A stretch of 64,000 nucleotides of DNA from Gammaproteobacteria bacterium (GTDB lineage: Bacteria > Pseudomonadota > Gammaproteobacteria > Steroidobacterales > Steroidobacteraceae). A program made the position numbers and the translations under genes. Where the stretch lies: contig CANIOW010000006.1 in assembly GCA_947469285.1 (NCBI GenBank), forward strand, positions 50,044-114,043, read 5' to 3'. This document shows positions 35,897-46,150 of the stretch, one piece after another; within the stretch, counting starts at the first letter, position 1, and the number at the start of each line of letters is the position of its first letter. The notes beneath the pieces are model-generated. The model searched no databases. It was not told the origin of the DNA and was given only the letters and a program-made list of their open reading frames with translations.

Positions 35897-38235
35897 TTAC
35901 CGCGTGTGGTATTTCACCGTGAGGAAGAAGCGCCGCGGCGCGTTGTAGTAACCCTCAGCGTAACCGAAGAAGGACAGCAAGTTAACGCCACCGACCAATT
36001 CCTGAGCGTCCGTCAGGTTTTTGGCCTGCACCCCCACTTCAAAGCGCTCGTCACGCCCGACGTAAAAAATACCCGCGTCCACCAGTGTCCGCGCACCGGC
36101 ATGCAACACCGCAGAGTTTTCGCTGTCCAGATACATGTCAGCCACATACGACAGGTTACCCAGCAAGCGCACGACTGCCCCATCACGCACCGGCAGGTCA
36201 TACACGCCCGCGAGGTTCGCCGTCCACTCTGGCGCATTACGCAGCTTGCGTTTCGAGTAGTCTGCCGGCCCACCGACGGCATTCGGGTCGAACCACCGGT
36301 TGTACTTGCCGTGCGTGTACCCCAAGCTGCCTCGCAGCATGAAGTGCTCCGTCACCGCCGCGTCGAGGTCCGTCTCAAAACCATAGACACTCGCCTTCGC
36401 CGCATTTTGCGTGACCACTGTGGTGCCAAAGATCAGCAACACTTGTTTGTCGTCGTACTGGTTGTAGAAAGCCGCCGTATTGAGCCGCACGCGATGGTCC
36501 GCCAGCAGGGTTTTGAGCCCCACTTCATACGACTTCAAATGTTCCGGCTTAAAATCATTGACACCCGATAGCTGCGTGGGACGCCCATCAAAGCCGCCAC
36601 TGCGAAAACCACGACTGGCCGACACATAGCCGAACACATCGTCCGACCACTGATACGTCAGGCCAAGGCGCGGTGACACATCTGACCAACTGGCGCTGCA
36701 GTCATAGCGGGTACCTTGGTCGTAGACGTCACTGCACTTGTCGCTGGGTGGCGTGACAGTACTTTCGTCTAACAACCCGGTAAACGGGTTGGTGGGCAGA
36801 AACAACGAACTGTGGCTCTCACGACGTAACGCATATTGACTGAAGGCTTTCTTTTCCTTCGTGTAACGGACGCCCGCCTCCAAGGACAGGCGGTCCGTAA
36901 ACTTAAGGTCCCCGTTGATATACGCTGCGTAATCTTCGGTGGTCTGTCGGTTATCGAAATCCAAATTGAAGTCCAGCGCATAACGCGCAAACCACAGACC
37001 GGATGGATGGGTGGGCCCGAGAGCATTCAAAGCATCATAGAGCCCGGACGCGGTCACCAGCTGGGTTTGGTCGCGCGTGCGTTCTTTGAAGTAGTAGACA
37101 CCACCGACCCAGTTGAACCGATCCGTCTTACCACTGGCCTGTATTTCCTGACTGAACTGGTTGTGATGTTCGTTGTGCATATCCCCGTTGTAGTTGAAGG
37201 CGCCGTTATCGCCGTCGCGACCAAAATCCGCGTGAGTTTGCCGCAGGCCGGTAATCGACTTCAGTTGCACCGCGTCCGTCAGCTGCCAGCTGTTCGTCCA
37301 GGTGAAGGCGGTACCGTGGAGGTTGTCGCGGTTTAGCGGGCCTTCGGCCGCACTGTGCTTCAAGGAATTCACGGTACAGCACGTATTCGGTTGGGCGACA
37401 AACCCATTAAACAACGGCGAGAAGAAGTCGGCTCCAGGCACAAACGCAATCATGACATTGGCGTTACTGGTCTGGTCCTGGCTGATAAATTCCAGACTCA
37501 AGGTGGAGTCAAAGGCATCGCTAGGCTTCCAGGCGAGCGTCGCGCGGCCACCCAACTTGTTTTCCTGCCCGCCGTCACGGCCCGGGCGAACCTGCCAGCC
37601 GTCCGATTTCCGGTACAGCAGCGACGCACCGAGCGACAGCGTCTCGGAGAGGGCTTGGTCGGTGTACAAGTCGGCAGACACTGAAGAGTAATTCCCGACC
37701 GACAATTGCGCTCGCGACGCTCCGCTACCCGTGGGCTTACGAGTGGTGACGCTGATGGCGCCGCCGATATTATTTTTGCCGAACAGCGTCCCCTGAGGGC
37801 CCCGCAGCACTTCTACCCGCTCCACATCGGCGAGCTCGAGCGTGGCGCCAAAGGTCCGCGCCATGTAGATGCCGTCCATGTAAAGCCCGACCGCCGGGTC
37901 CGTGGTCAGCAGGAAGTCGAATTCCCCAACGCCCCGAATGAACGCGTTCACCTGCGAACTGCTGCCGCCACCGCCCGGGTTAAACACCAAGTTGGGTGCG
38001 GCGTTTTGCAAGGAAGTGAGATTGCGCAGATCAAACCGGTCCAAAAAGTCGCTGGTGATCGCCGTGACGGCCACCGGGGTGCTTTGCAGGTTGTGCTCTA
38101 CGCGCTGGGCGGTTACGACCACTTCTTCCAGTCAAGGCCAGTGGATTTAGGTTGTGCCATGGCCGGCTGCCAAACCAAGGGCAAGGCAAGAGCGAGTGCC
38201 AAAGCTCGACGAACACACACAGTGACGTTCGGCAT
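35897..38235 (-). pseudogene. TonB-dependent receptor split by a frameshift after the signal peptide
   Basis: The plug and barrel (741 residues, from VVTAQRVEHNLQSTP to a C-terminal FFLTVKYHTR) are intact in one frame. The plug has LRGPQGTLFGKNNIGGAISV. The signal peptide (ATG 38235, MPNVTVCVRRALALALALP, ending QPAMA) lies in another frame that reaches TAA about 40 codons in. The receptor frame has a TGA just before LEEVVVTAQR, so only a one-base backward shift in a short window would join them. No alternative start with a signal exists. It is an apparent recent one-base lesion or a sequence error. Confidence 0.8.
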
Positions 38236-38443
38236 AAATAGCCTCCAAGTATTTTTAATGTTATTCGGCCTTGCGGCGCACCTTCAGCAAGTTCTTGGAC
38301 GCTAGCACTTCCGATAGAAGAAAAATACTCGCTTTCAGCGCACGCAAGGCTCAGGCCGGCGGGTGGTGCGGAGCTTGAACGTACAGGCGGTAGGTTTCAT
38401 GCTACAAAGACAGCAAGCGAAACCGGGGCATGGGGGATACAAA

Positions 38444-38806
38444 ATGTTCGACGTCGACCTAAGCAACGGGTATGTGGTGCTGCGGATTCTGTGCGGCGCC
38501 TTCATGCTGCCCAACGCCTGGGCCAAGCTGGTGGCACCGGCGGGCTCCATTGCCTTTTTCGAGAAGGCCGGCTACCCACAGCCACTGCTATTCGTGAAGT
38601 TCGCTACCGCCTTCGAGTTCGTGGTGGGCACGGCACTGGTGCTGGGGGTTTATACCGTACCGCTGGCTTGGCTGGCCACGGCGTTCCTTGCAGTGGCCAC
38701 CCTTTCGGACCTGCAGGTAAACAAGGCTTGGCTGTGGACCAAGGGCGGCTGTGAATACCCGCTGTTCTGGTGCCTGTGCTGCGGCATAGTGGCCGCGAAC
38801 AGCTGA
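38444..38806 (+). CDS. DoxX-like integral membrane protein
   Basis: ATG 38444 is seven bases after GGGGGA, giving 120 residues with about four hydrophobic segments. The DoxX-family signs are VLRILCGAFMLPNAWAKL near the N-terminus, FEKAGYPQP and FATAFEFVVGTALVLGVY. Some family members take part in respiratory or redox functions; no role is established here. It is divergent from the broken TonB receptor and 58 bases upstream of the aminopeptidase P gene. Confidence 0.82.
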   Translation: MFDVDLSNGYVVLRILCGAFMLPNAWAKLVAPAGSIAFFEKAGYPQPLLFVKFATAFEFVVGTALVLGVYTVPLAWLATAFLAVATLSDLQVNKAWLWTKGGCEYPLFWCLCCGIVAANS

Positions 38807-38864
38807 AAGGACGGGTCAAGAGTCCCCGCCTGTCGTGGTGAATCCGGGTCAGGATTATTTAAGC

Positions 38865-40658
38865 ATGCCTTCCATCAGCAAAATCCAAGCGCTCACGGAT
38901 CTTCGTCAAGCGCTTACTGCACACGGCATTGACGCGTTTCTCGTGCCATCTTCCGACCCGCACCATGCGGAATGGGTAACCCCCTCCGCCCGTCGGTTGG
39001 AGCGCCTCACAGGCTTCAAGGGAAGCGCCGGCACCGCGGTCGTACTGCCAGATCGCCTGCTGTTGTTGACCGACGGACGCTATACCGCCGTGGCCGCTGC
39101 GGAGATTGCCGCGCGGCCACTCGAAATCATCAACTTGCGAGACCAATCGCTGGAGCAGACCCTCTCGGCCTACCTGCCGGCCGGTACACAGCTCGGCTAC
39201 GACCCATGGCTGCACACCGTGGCGGACCTCGAATCGCTAAGCGTAGCCGCAGCGGCTGCCGGCATACGCTTGGTGGCGGTCACCGAAAACCCCATCGACC
39301 GCCTGTTGCCACCGCCTGATCTGTCTGCCAGACCTGCCTATCCGCACCCATTGCAGTACACCGGACGCAGCTCTGTGGACAAGTGCCGCGAGGTGGCTGA
39401 CCACCTGCGCGCCATAGCAGCCGACCGACTATTCCTGGCTGCCCCCGAGTCCATCTGCTGGTTGCTCAATATCCGCGGCGAAGACCATGCAGACACGCCA
39501 CTGGTTTACGCATTCGCGCTGGTACAGCAGGATGCCAGCGTCGACCTGTACATGGACGCGCGTAAGAGCTCCCCGGAATTGGTAGCAGCGCTGGGTAATG
39601 CCGTGCGCCTATACGCGTACATCGACATTGAACGGGCGCTCGCCGCACCGGCTGACGGACGGACACTGGCGCTAGACCCGGCCAGTACCTCCGAGGCGGT
39701 AGTCAGGATTGCCAGAGCGGCTGCCTGGAAAATCACCACCACCCGCGACCCCTGCCTGCTCCCCAAAGGGATAAAGACAGCCGTAGAAATTGCCGGTGCA
39801 CGCGCCTGTCATCGACGCGAAGGTGTCCTGCTGTGCCGGTTTTGGCAATGGCTGGAAGCGCAGGTCCAGCAGCAACCGCTCACGGAATCCGTCATCCGTA
39901 CGGAAATAGACCGCTTGCGGGCAACCGACCCACTGTTCCGCAGCCCAAGCTTCGAGACCATTCCGGCCTCCGGCCCCAACGCGGCCCTGCCGCACTACCA
40001 CGTGTCCCCCGGAACAGACCGGGCACTGGCACTAGGGGAACTCCTGCTGCTGGATTCCGGCGGCCAATACCGCGATGGCACCACGGACATCACCCGCACC
40101 TTCGCCTTGGGAGAGCCCACCCTAGAGATGCGGGAGCGCTACACGCTGGTACTGAAAAGTTTCATTCGTGCGGCGGCGGCGCGTTTTCCACGGCTGACGC
40201 GCGGCATCCAGATCGACACCATCGCCCGGGAGCTGTTCTGGCGGGCCGGCGTAGATTTCGACCACTCTCTTGGACACGGCGTGGGCTCATTTCTGGGCGT
40301 ACATGAAGGTCCCAACCGCTTACGTCCCAATCTGACTGGCCTTGAGCCCTTGCAGCCCGGCATGATCACGTCCATCGAACCGGCGTTCTATGCGGCCGGC
40401 AGGTTTGGCATACGCATCGAGAATCTTGCCGTCATCGTGGAACTGCCAGCGGCCGCTGGCGACGAGCTGCCCCTGCTCGGCTTCGAACAGCTAACGCTCT
40501 GCCCCATCGACCTGCGCCCAGCTTTGCAGGAACGCCTGACGGACCGGGAAAAAGTGTGGCTCAACGCGTACCACCATCGCGTCTGGACCGAGCTTTCAGT
40601 TGACCTGTCCGAACCGGCACTGACCTGGTTGGCAGAGCGCACCGTACCACTGCACTGA
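38865..40658 (+). CDS. Xaa-Pro aminopeptidase (M24B, aminopeptidase P-like)
   Basis: From ATG 38865 (GTG 38835 is possible) the protein has 597 residues, the length of the large three-domain aminopeptidase P. Two creatinase-like N-terminal domains precede the pita-bread catalytic domain. Metal ligands are visible: the two Asp in DSGGQYRDGTTDITRTF, His in GHGVGSFLGVHEGP, Glu in SIEPAFY and Glu in IENLAVIVE. It removes the N-terminal residue before proline in the cytoplasm. It is convergent with the POT transporter and fits the peptide-degrading island beside it. Confidence 0.92.
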   Translation: MPSISKIQALTDLRQALTAHGIDAFLVPSSDPHHAEWVTPSARRLERLTGFKGSAGTAVVLPDRLLLLTDGRYTAVAAAEIAARPLEIINLRDQSLEQTLSAYLPAGTQLGYDPWLHTVADLESLSVAAAAAGIRLVAVTENPIDRLLPPPDLSARPAYPHPLQYTGRSSVDKCREVADHLRAIAADRLFLAAPESICWLLNIRGEDHADTPLVYAFALVQQDASVDLYMDARKSSPELVAALGNAVRLYAYIDIERALAAPADGRTLALDPASTSEAVVRIARAAAWKITTTRDPCLLPKGIKTAVEIAGARACHRREGVLLCRFWQWLEAQVQQQPLTESVIRTEIDRLRATDPLFRSPSFETIPASGPNAALPHYHVSPGTDRALALGELLLLDSGGQYRDGTTDITRTFALGEPTLEMRERYTLVLKSFIRAAAARFPRLTRGIQIDTIARELFWRAGVDFDHSLGHGVGSFLGVHEGPNRLRPNLTGLEPLQPGMITSIEPAFYAAGRFGIRIENLAVIVELPAAAGDELPLLGFEQLTLCPIDLRPALQERLTDREKVWLNAYHHRVWTELSVDLSEPALTWLAERTVPLH

Positions 40659-40666
40659 CCCACCGT

Positions 40667-42121
40667 TTAGCTCGTGACTGTGCGGTCTAGCAGCCGTGAT
40701 GCAGCCAAGCATGCTGGAACCGCGATCAAGGCGATGGTGGCTGGCACCATGAAGAAATGGCCGTATACCTCGCCGCTCGCAGCAGCCAGCATGCCATTGG
40801 GAATGGAGGCGGCCATCGCCAACCAAGACGCCCCCAGATTGCCCAGTGCGAAAGCCAACAGCAACATGCCCATGGCCAGTCCCTGCAGCCCCACGGGCAC
40901 GATCCGTCCGACCGTCGCATAGGACAACGGTGCGATACACAACTCCCCCAAGGTGATGAGCAGATAGGCCAGCACCACGTAGAGCATCGCCACCTTCCCG
41001 CCTACACCAGCCAGTCCGCTGGCGGAGGACAGCAGCCAGAAACCTGCAGCGATAAACCCAAAGCCAAGGGCAAATTTTCTCGAAGTTGCCGGCTCGCGGC
41101 CACGCCTCCCCAGCACCGCCCAGCAACCGCCGAGCAAGGGAAGGAACGTCAGCACGAAGAAAGCGTTGAGTGATAGCAGCTGCGGTGCAGCGACCGTAAA
41201 GACGCCTACCTGACGGTCCACCAAACGGTCGATGAATAGATTAATGCTGAGGGAAAACTGCTCGAACAGCACGCTGTAGGTGAGCGGCACGGCCATCAGC
41301 GCCAGCAAACGGGCGAGCATCTGGCCACCACGCCCCGAAGGATGGGCACGAGCACGCCACAGGAAATAGACGGCACTGCTGCCAATACCGACGACCAGCA
41401 GCAAACCGAGAGCCACACCATGCTGGATGAGGTAACTTGAAACGGCCACCATCAGGACGATGCCAGCGTAGATGACCACGCGCCGGGACCAAGGCACTGG
41501 GCTTGGCAGCGCCACCACCCCGTCCAGATGACGGCGACCGACCAGCAGAACCAGCAACCCGGTCGCCATGCCGAAGGCTGCGGCCGCAAAACCCCAGCCC
41601 CACCCGAAATGGGCACCGAGGTAACCACACAGCAGAGGCGCCGCAAAACTGCCAACATTGACGCCCATGTAATACAAGTAAAAGCCGCGTTCGCGCTTGG
41701 GATCGTCAGCGCGATAAAGCGCACCGAGCAGGTTCAGGACATTCGGCTTCAGCAAACCGGTCCCCACGGAAATGCAGGCCAAACCGCCACAGAAGACCTG
41801 GAACAACCTTGCCGGCTCAAGCGACTGACGCGCAGCCAAAAAACTCTCCAACGCCAGGCACAAATGCCCCGTCATGATGAGCAAGGCGCCCGCGGTCATC
41901 GGCTCACGGGGCCCCAGCCACCGGTCTGACAGCACTCCACCCATGACGGACAGCGCAAGCACCAGCGCCGCGTAGGCACCAAAGATCATGGACGCGTTCG
42001 CATCAGTGAGCGAGAACGCGCCGATAAGATAAAAGACCAGGAAAGCACGCATCCCCTGGTAACTGAACAGTTCCCAGACCTTCAGCCCAACCAGCACCGG
42101 CACACCACGAGGATGGGACAT
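40667..42121 (-). CDS. POT/PTR2-family peptide transporter with altered ExxER motif
   Basis: From ATG 42121 (GTG 42142 is an alternative) the protein has 484 residues and about 12-14 hydrophobic helices. Helix 1 GLKVWELFSYQGMRAFLVFYL and helix 5 YYMGVNVGSFAAPLL match proton-coupled oligopeptide transporters. The canonical ExxER of helix 1 reads KxxEL, losing the first Glu and the Arg that take part in proton coupling. It probably imports di- and tripeptides at the inner membrane. It is last in the ten-gene minus-strand run, eight bases after the M2 peptidase. Confidence 0.88.
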   Translation of the reverse strand: MSHPRGVPVLVGLKVWELFSYQGMRAFLVFYLIGAFSLTDANASMIFGAYAALVLALSVMGGVLSDRWLGPREPMTAGALLIMTGHLCLALESFLAARQSLEPARLFQVFCGGLACISVGTGLLKPNVLNLLGALYRADDPKRERGFYLYYMGVNVGSFAAPLLCGYLGAHFGWGWGFAAAAFGMATGLLVLLVGRRHLDGVVALPSPVPWSRRVVIYAGIVLMVAVSSYLIQHGVALGLLLVVGIGSSAVYFLWRARAHPSGRGGQMLARLLALMAVPLTYSVLFEQFSLSINLFIDRLVDRQVGVFTVAAPQLLSLNAFFVLTFLPLLGGCWAVLGRRGREPATSRKFALGFGFIAAGFWLLSSASGLAGVGGKVAMLYVVLAYLLITLGELCIAPLSYATVGRIVPVGLQGLAMGMLLLAFALGNLGASWLAMAASIPNGMLAAASGEVYGHFFMVPATIALIAVPACLAASRLLDRTVTS

Positions 42122-42129
42122 CGGCGGAG

Positions 42130-43992
42130 TCACCACCCACACTTCCGGTCGTGATTCTGACGGTCAAGATAGTCTCGCAGCGGCTGGAAATAGCCCAGCA
42201 TGCCGGCGGCAGAAACCCTGCGCTCGCCCGTAGCAGCCTCCAGCGTATCCGCCCAAGGCCGTGAAGCCCCTGACGCCAACAGGGCATGCAGCCGCGCCCC
42301 TGCCGCCCTGTCGCCAAACAGGCTACAGCGATGCAACGGCCCCTGCCACCCGGAGCGATCACAGGCAGCCTTGTACAACTGGAACTCCAGCAGATAGGCG
42401 TAGAAATAGCGTATGTAGCTGGTGTTGTTAGTGATGTGGGGCAAGGCCGCCACATCGAAAGCACCTTCGGCACGTAGCTGGCCAGGACGCAGCCCCTGGT
42501 ACTGCATCACCATCTCCCACCATGCAGCGTTGTAACGTTCCGGCGGAATTTCACCGGAGAACACTTGCCAACGCCACTTATCCACAATGAGGCTGAAGGG
42601 CATGAAAGACACTCGCTGCAGCGCCATCTTCAGCAACAGCCCAACATCTTGCTCCGGCCCTGGAACCTGCGACTGATCAATGAGGCCGACGCCGGCCAGG
42701 TATTCGGGAGTGATGGACAAAGCGCCTAGATCGGCTACGGCTTCGTGGAAAGCCTCATTGGCCGAATTGCGGAACAAGTAGCTCTGCTGCTGGTAGGCCC
42801 GCGCATAAACCACGTGCCCTACTTCGTGGTGCAGCATCGCAAAGTCAATGGCGTTCGGCTTCGCGCAAGCCTTGATGCGAACGTCTTCCTTGGCGTCTAT
42901 TATTGCCGCCTTGCCAGGGCACATGACCTCGCGGTCCCGCGGCTTTTCAAACAAGGACCGCGTCCAAAAGGTATCAGGCATGGGCGGCTCGCCCAAGGAA
43001 GACCAGAAGCGATCGGCATAACGCGTCATTGCCTCGCCCGATAGATGACGATTTTGCAGCACCTGGTCCAGGTCATAGCCAGCTGTCGGCAAATCTTTCG
43101 CGAGCAGGTCGAAGGTCCCGATCCAATACATGCCAACGGGGTTTCGCGTCAATTCGATTCGGATCGGGCCAGTGGCTGGCTGTACTTCAGCGCCGTAGTG
43201 CGCTGACAACTGCGCACGGGCGTGACAGTGCAGTGCCACGTAGAGAGGCTTGACCTCGGCCCACAGACGCTCAACATCTGCCGCCATCTCGCCGGGCGGC
43301 AGGTCATAAACCGACAGCCACAACTCGCCGGTATCGTGAAAGCCGACTGCCGCAGCCCCTGCATTGGAAAGCGCTATGAATTTGGCGTAGTCCGCCTGTA
43401 GGTCTCGACCAACATCATGCCAGTCATTCCACAGACCCAGCAGGGCGGCGGCGGCGTCCGTGGTCTCCATGGCATGACGAACTTCGCCGTAAGACCCCAG
43501 CATCCCCGACGGCCTGTGCACCTTGAAACTGTTGTAGCGGCTGATCAGCGCGGCCTGAAGGTCGGCCCATTGCCGAGCGCGAACCGCATCCACCGGCGCT
43601 GGTGACCTGACCCATTGGCGAATCAGCTCGAGACGACGTCGCGTCGCGGGGTCGGCAACCGGCTGCGTATACCCTTGCGCCTCCCGCGCCCACTTCATCT
43701 GCAAGCTCACCACGCGTTCCGTCGAACGCGCCGCCAACCACATGGTATCGGCGGTAATAAAGTTCTGGGCGACCCACTGAGCACGCTGGTCCGCCTCATC
43801 AGCGGCAGCGAGCTCGGCTTCCGCACGCGCCACGAATTGGCTGGCCGTGGCGCGGGCGACCGAAGGCGACGGCCACAGCGCAACCCCTGCCAGCAAGCCC
43901 ACTGCGCCGAACTGCACCAGCCTCAGCCTGAGCCCGCGCCTGAGCAAAGGCCACCACTGACTGGAAAAGATTTTCCGGGGTACCGTTCTCAT
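42130..43992 (-). CDS. M2-family peptidase (ACE-like dipeptidyl carboxypeptidase)
   Basis: From ATG 43992, which overlaps the epimerase stop as ATGA, the protein has 620 residues. The zinc site is HHEVGH (HEVGH at residues 389-393) with the third ligand in NEAFHEAVADLGAL (about 413). Other ACE-type elements are GHMLG-like SGMLGSYGEVR and a C-terminal SYIRYFYAYLLEFQ. A signal/anchor segment lies near residues 27-46. The family removes C-terminal dipeptides. It is probably periplasmic and feeds dipeptides to the POT carrier encoded next. Confidence 0.92.
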   Translation of the reverse strand: MRTVPRKIFSSQWWPLLRRGLRLRLVQFGAVGLLAGVALWPSPSVARATASQFVARAEAELAAADEADQRAQWVAQNFITADTMWLAARSTERVVSLQMKWAREAQGYTQPVADPATRRRLELIRQWVRSPAPVDAVRARQWADLQAALISRYNSFKVHRPSGMLGSYGEVRHAMETTDAAAALLGLWNDWHDVGRDLQADYAKFIALSNAGAAAVGFHDTGELWLSVYDLPPGEMAADVERLWAEVKPLYVALHCHARAQLSAHYGAEVQPATGPIRIELTRNPVGMYWIGTFDLLAKDLPTAGYDLDQVLQNRHLSGEAMTRYADRFWSSLGEPPMPDTFWTRSLFEKPRDREVMCPGKAAIIDAKEDVRIKACAKPNAIDFAMLHHEVGHVVYARAYQQQSYLFRNSANEAFHEAVADLGALSITPEYLAGVGLIDQSQVPGPEQDVGLLLKMALQRVSFMPFSLIVDKWRWQVFSGEIPPERYNAAWWEMVMQYQGLRPGQLRAEGAFDVAALPHITNNTSYIRYFYAYLLEFQLYKAACDRSGWQGPLHRCSLFGDRAAGARLHALLASGASRPWADTLEAATGERRVSAAGMLGYFQPLRDYLDRQNHDRKCGW

Positions 43993-44969
43993 CCCCACAG
44001 CTCTGGCTGCGCCGGATAGGCAAAGCCATCCTCGAATCGTATTGACGGGGTGCGATCCGCATCAAGATAAGTAGGACCGTCGACGTCGCACCACGCTGCC
44101 GCGGCTCCCACGAGCAAGGCTGGCGCAATGCTCAACGAAGTCGACACCATACAACCCACCATCACCTTTATCCCGGCCATACGCGCCGCAGCAGCCAAAG
44201 CCAGTGCCTCGGTCAAGCCTCCCGATTTTTCCAGCTTGATATTGATGGCAGCATAGCGCTCGCCTACCAAGGAGAGATCGCGGCGGTCGAAACAGCTTTC
44301 ATCGGCGCACAACAGGATAGGCGGGACATATCCCTGCAGCACGTGGTCGTGCCCTACTGGCAGCGGCTGCTCAATCATGCGCATCCCCAGTTCCTGCAGC
44401 AACGGCATATACGATTGCAGCTGCTGAAAGCTCCAGCCACCATTAACGTCGCAGAGCAATACCGCCGCGGGCGCCGCAGCCCGCACCGCTGCCACGCGCG
44501 ACATATCATCCAGCCCGTCACCGAGTTTGAGCTTCAGCGCGCTGCATGCCCGTGCCGCTCTCGCCGCGTTGGCCATATTCTCCGGTGTATCCAGGCTCAA
44601 TGTCACCGTTGCCGCGACGGGGCGCGGCGGCGACAGGCTGGCGCGCTGCCACACCGGTATACCCGTTTGCTTGGCCTCTAGGTCCCACAGAGCGCAATCG
44701 ATGGCGTTACGCGCGCCACCGGGCGGCAGCCGGGAAAGCAACTCGTCGCGGGTGAGTCCAGCCTCGATGTCCGATGCGATGGCGGCAATCTGCGCCGCAA
44801 TTCCGTCAAGCGTCTCACCACGGTAATCCACCCCGACCGTCTCACCACGGCCCTGCACGGCCCCATCGACTAGCGTGACCGTCAGGGCTTCAACCACCTG
44901 CTGCGTGCCGCGGGAGATGCGAAATGGCGTATGCAATTGAAATGCGCGCCGGTCGAAGTGGAGCTTCAT
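43989..44969 (-). CDS. Dipeptide epimerase, enolase superfamily
   Basis: From ATG 44969 (ATGA overlap with the upstream gene) the protein has 326 residues. The muconate-lactonizing-subgroup residues are complete: KxK in ALKLKLGD, metal ligands in CDVNGGW, EQPLP and CADES, and the second catalytic Lys in INIKLEKSGG. Capping-domain TPFRISRGT and a late GCMVSTSLSIAPALL fit L-Ala-D/L-Glu-type dipeptide epimerases; the DgcA N-acetyl-glutamate racemase is a related option. It interconverts L/D configuration at the second residue in the cytoplasm, fitting use of D-residue peptides. Confidence 0.9.
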   Translation of the reverse strand: MKLHFDRRAFQLHTPFRISRGTQQVVEALTVTLVDGAVQGRGETVGVDYRGETLDGIAAQIAAIASDIEAGLTRDELLSRLPPGGARNAIDCALWDLEAKQTGIPVWQRASLSPPRPVAATVTLSLDTPENMANAARAARACSALKLKLGDGLDDMSRVAAVRAAAPAAVLLCDVNGGWSFQQLQSYMPLLQELGMRMIEQPLPVGHDHVLQGYVPPILLCADESCFDRRDLSLVGERYAAINIKLEKSGGLTEALALAAAARMAGIKVMVGCMVSTSLSIAPALLVGAAAAWCDVDGPTYLDADRTPSIRFEDGFAYPAQPELWG

Positions 44970-46150
44970 GACCAGCCATTCGTCCGCGACCAGCAAGCGA
45001 CAATCTCTTCGCCACCCTCAGTCACGAGATAGTGGTTGTACATCGCGGCCGTCATGCAACCATGGTTCGGAATGATGCGAACCCGGGAGCCGACTGGCAG
45101 CGCCGCGAAAACCGCTGCACTGACCTCCCGCAGCTTGCCGTGCTCTTGGTACACCGCATCTACGCGCAAGTGCCCGTAACTGGCGCGGCCGAGCAAGTCG
45201 GTGACCAGCCCATAGCCGGCATCGTCTGCGCCCAGCCCCTGCGTACTCCGATCCAGCGAAAGCGCGAGCGCGCCGGCATCAATGATCATTTCTCCACGTG
45301 CTCGCTGGTGACTAATGACCGTGGCCAGCACGCTGACCGCAATATCCTCGACACGCAGCGAACCGACTGCTACCTGGAACAGATCTCCGGCGAGGTAGAC
45401 CCCGGGGCGCCACTCCGTCAGCCCCGCTGCAGAACGCGAATGAACAACGCCAGGCGTGGACCCGGCACTGACGCCGGCCACGGAAAACCCCCCTGCGCGT
45501 AAGCGCTGTGCTGCGTGAACCACTGCCGCGCGCTCAGTTTCCGCGATGTCCGCAATGGCCAGTGCCGACTGGTTGGCATAGGACTGGCCTGCATGTGTGG
45601 CTACCCCACACAACCGCACCAGCGGCCCCAAGGCCGCGGCCATCGGCAGCAAGCACGGGTCGTCTGGCTCCACGCCGGTTCTTCGGCCACCGCTGTCAAT
45701 CTCGATCCAGACATTCAACTGCGCGCCCGTGGCCTGCGTGAAGCCAGTCACCGCCTCGGCCATTTCAACGGAATCGATGAAGAAGGAAAGGTTGGCGCAA
45801 TGGCTCCCGACTTCAGCAATTCGTGGCAGCGCCGCCGGCGCCTGGCACACTGCCAATTGGATATCCTGGAGGCCGTGGCGCGCAAAATAGGCAGCCTCAT
45901 TTAGGGTAGAGACCGCAATGCCGCCATGTCTTGCGTCCAGCGCCAGCCGGGCAACCTCAATGGATTTCAAGGTTTTCATATGGGGCCGCAGCGCCACTCC
46001 ATGACGACGCGCATGCTCCAGCATCCGCTCCGCATTCACTTTTACCCGTTGCCGATCGAGCAAAACTACCGGTGTCGTTGCTTCATGCAAGGTAGCCGGG
46101 AGAGTGGCAAAAACTTCTGGAGGCGAACCATTCACTACCAACCCACCCAT
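44966..46150 (-). CDS. D-threonine aldolase/D-serine dehydratase-like PLP enzyme (fold type III)
   Basis: The 394-residue protein has the alanine-racemase-like barrel with PLP Lys59 in RPHMKTLKS, THAGQSY, SAGSTPGVVH for the phosphate, and a C-terminal zinc pair in IIPNHGCMT (His-x-Cys). The ending ACWSRTNGW is typical of the DSD1/D-TA group. Known members are D-serine dehydratase, D-threo-3-hydroxyaspartate dehydratase, D-threonine aldolase and beta-hydroxyaspartate aldolase BhcC. Which reaction it performs is not decided by sequence. Start and stop overlap both neighbours. Confidence 0.88.
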   Translation of the reverse strand: MGGLVVNGSPPEVFATLPATLHEATTPVVLLDRQRVKVNAERMLEHARRHGVALRPHMKTLKSIEVARLALDARHGGIAVSTLNEAAYFARHGLQDIQLAVCQAPAALPRIAEVGSHCANLSFFIDSVEMAEAVTGFTQATGAQLNVWIEIDSGGRRTGVEPDDPCLLPMAAALGPLVRLCGVATHAGQSYANQSALAIADIAETERAAVVHAAQRLRAGGFSVAGVSAGSTPGVVHSRSAAGLTEWRPGVYLAGDLFQVAVGSLRVEDIAVSVLATVISHQRARGEMIIDAGALALSLDRSTQGLGADDAGYGLVTDLLGRASYGHLRVDAVYQEHGKLREVSAAVFAALPVGSRVRIIPNHGCMTAAMYNHYLVTEGGEEIVACWSRTNGWS

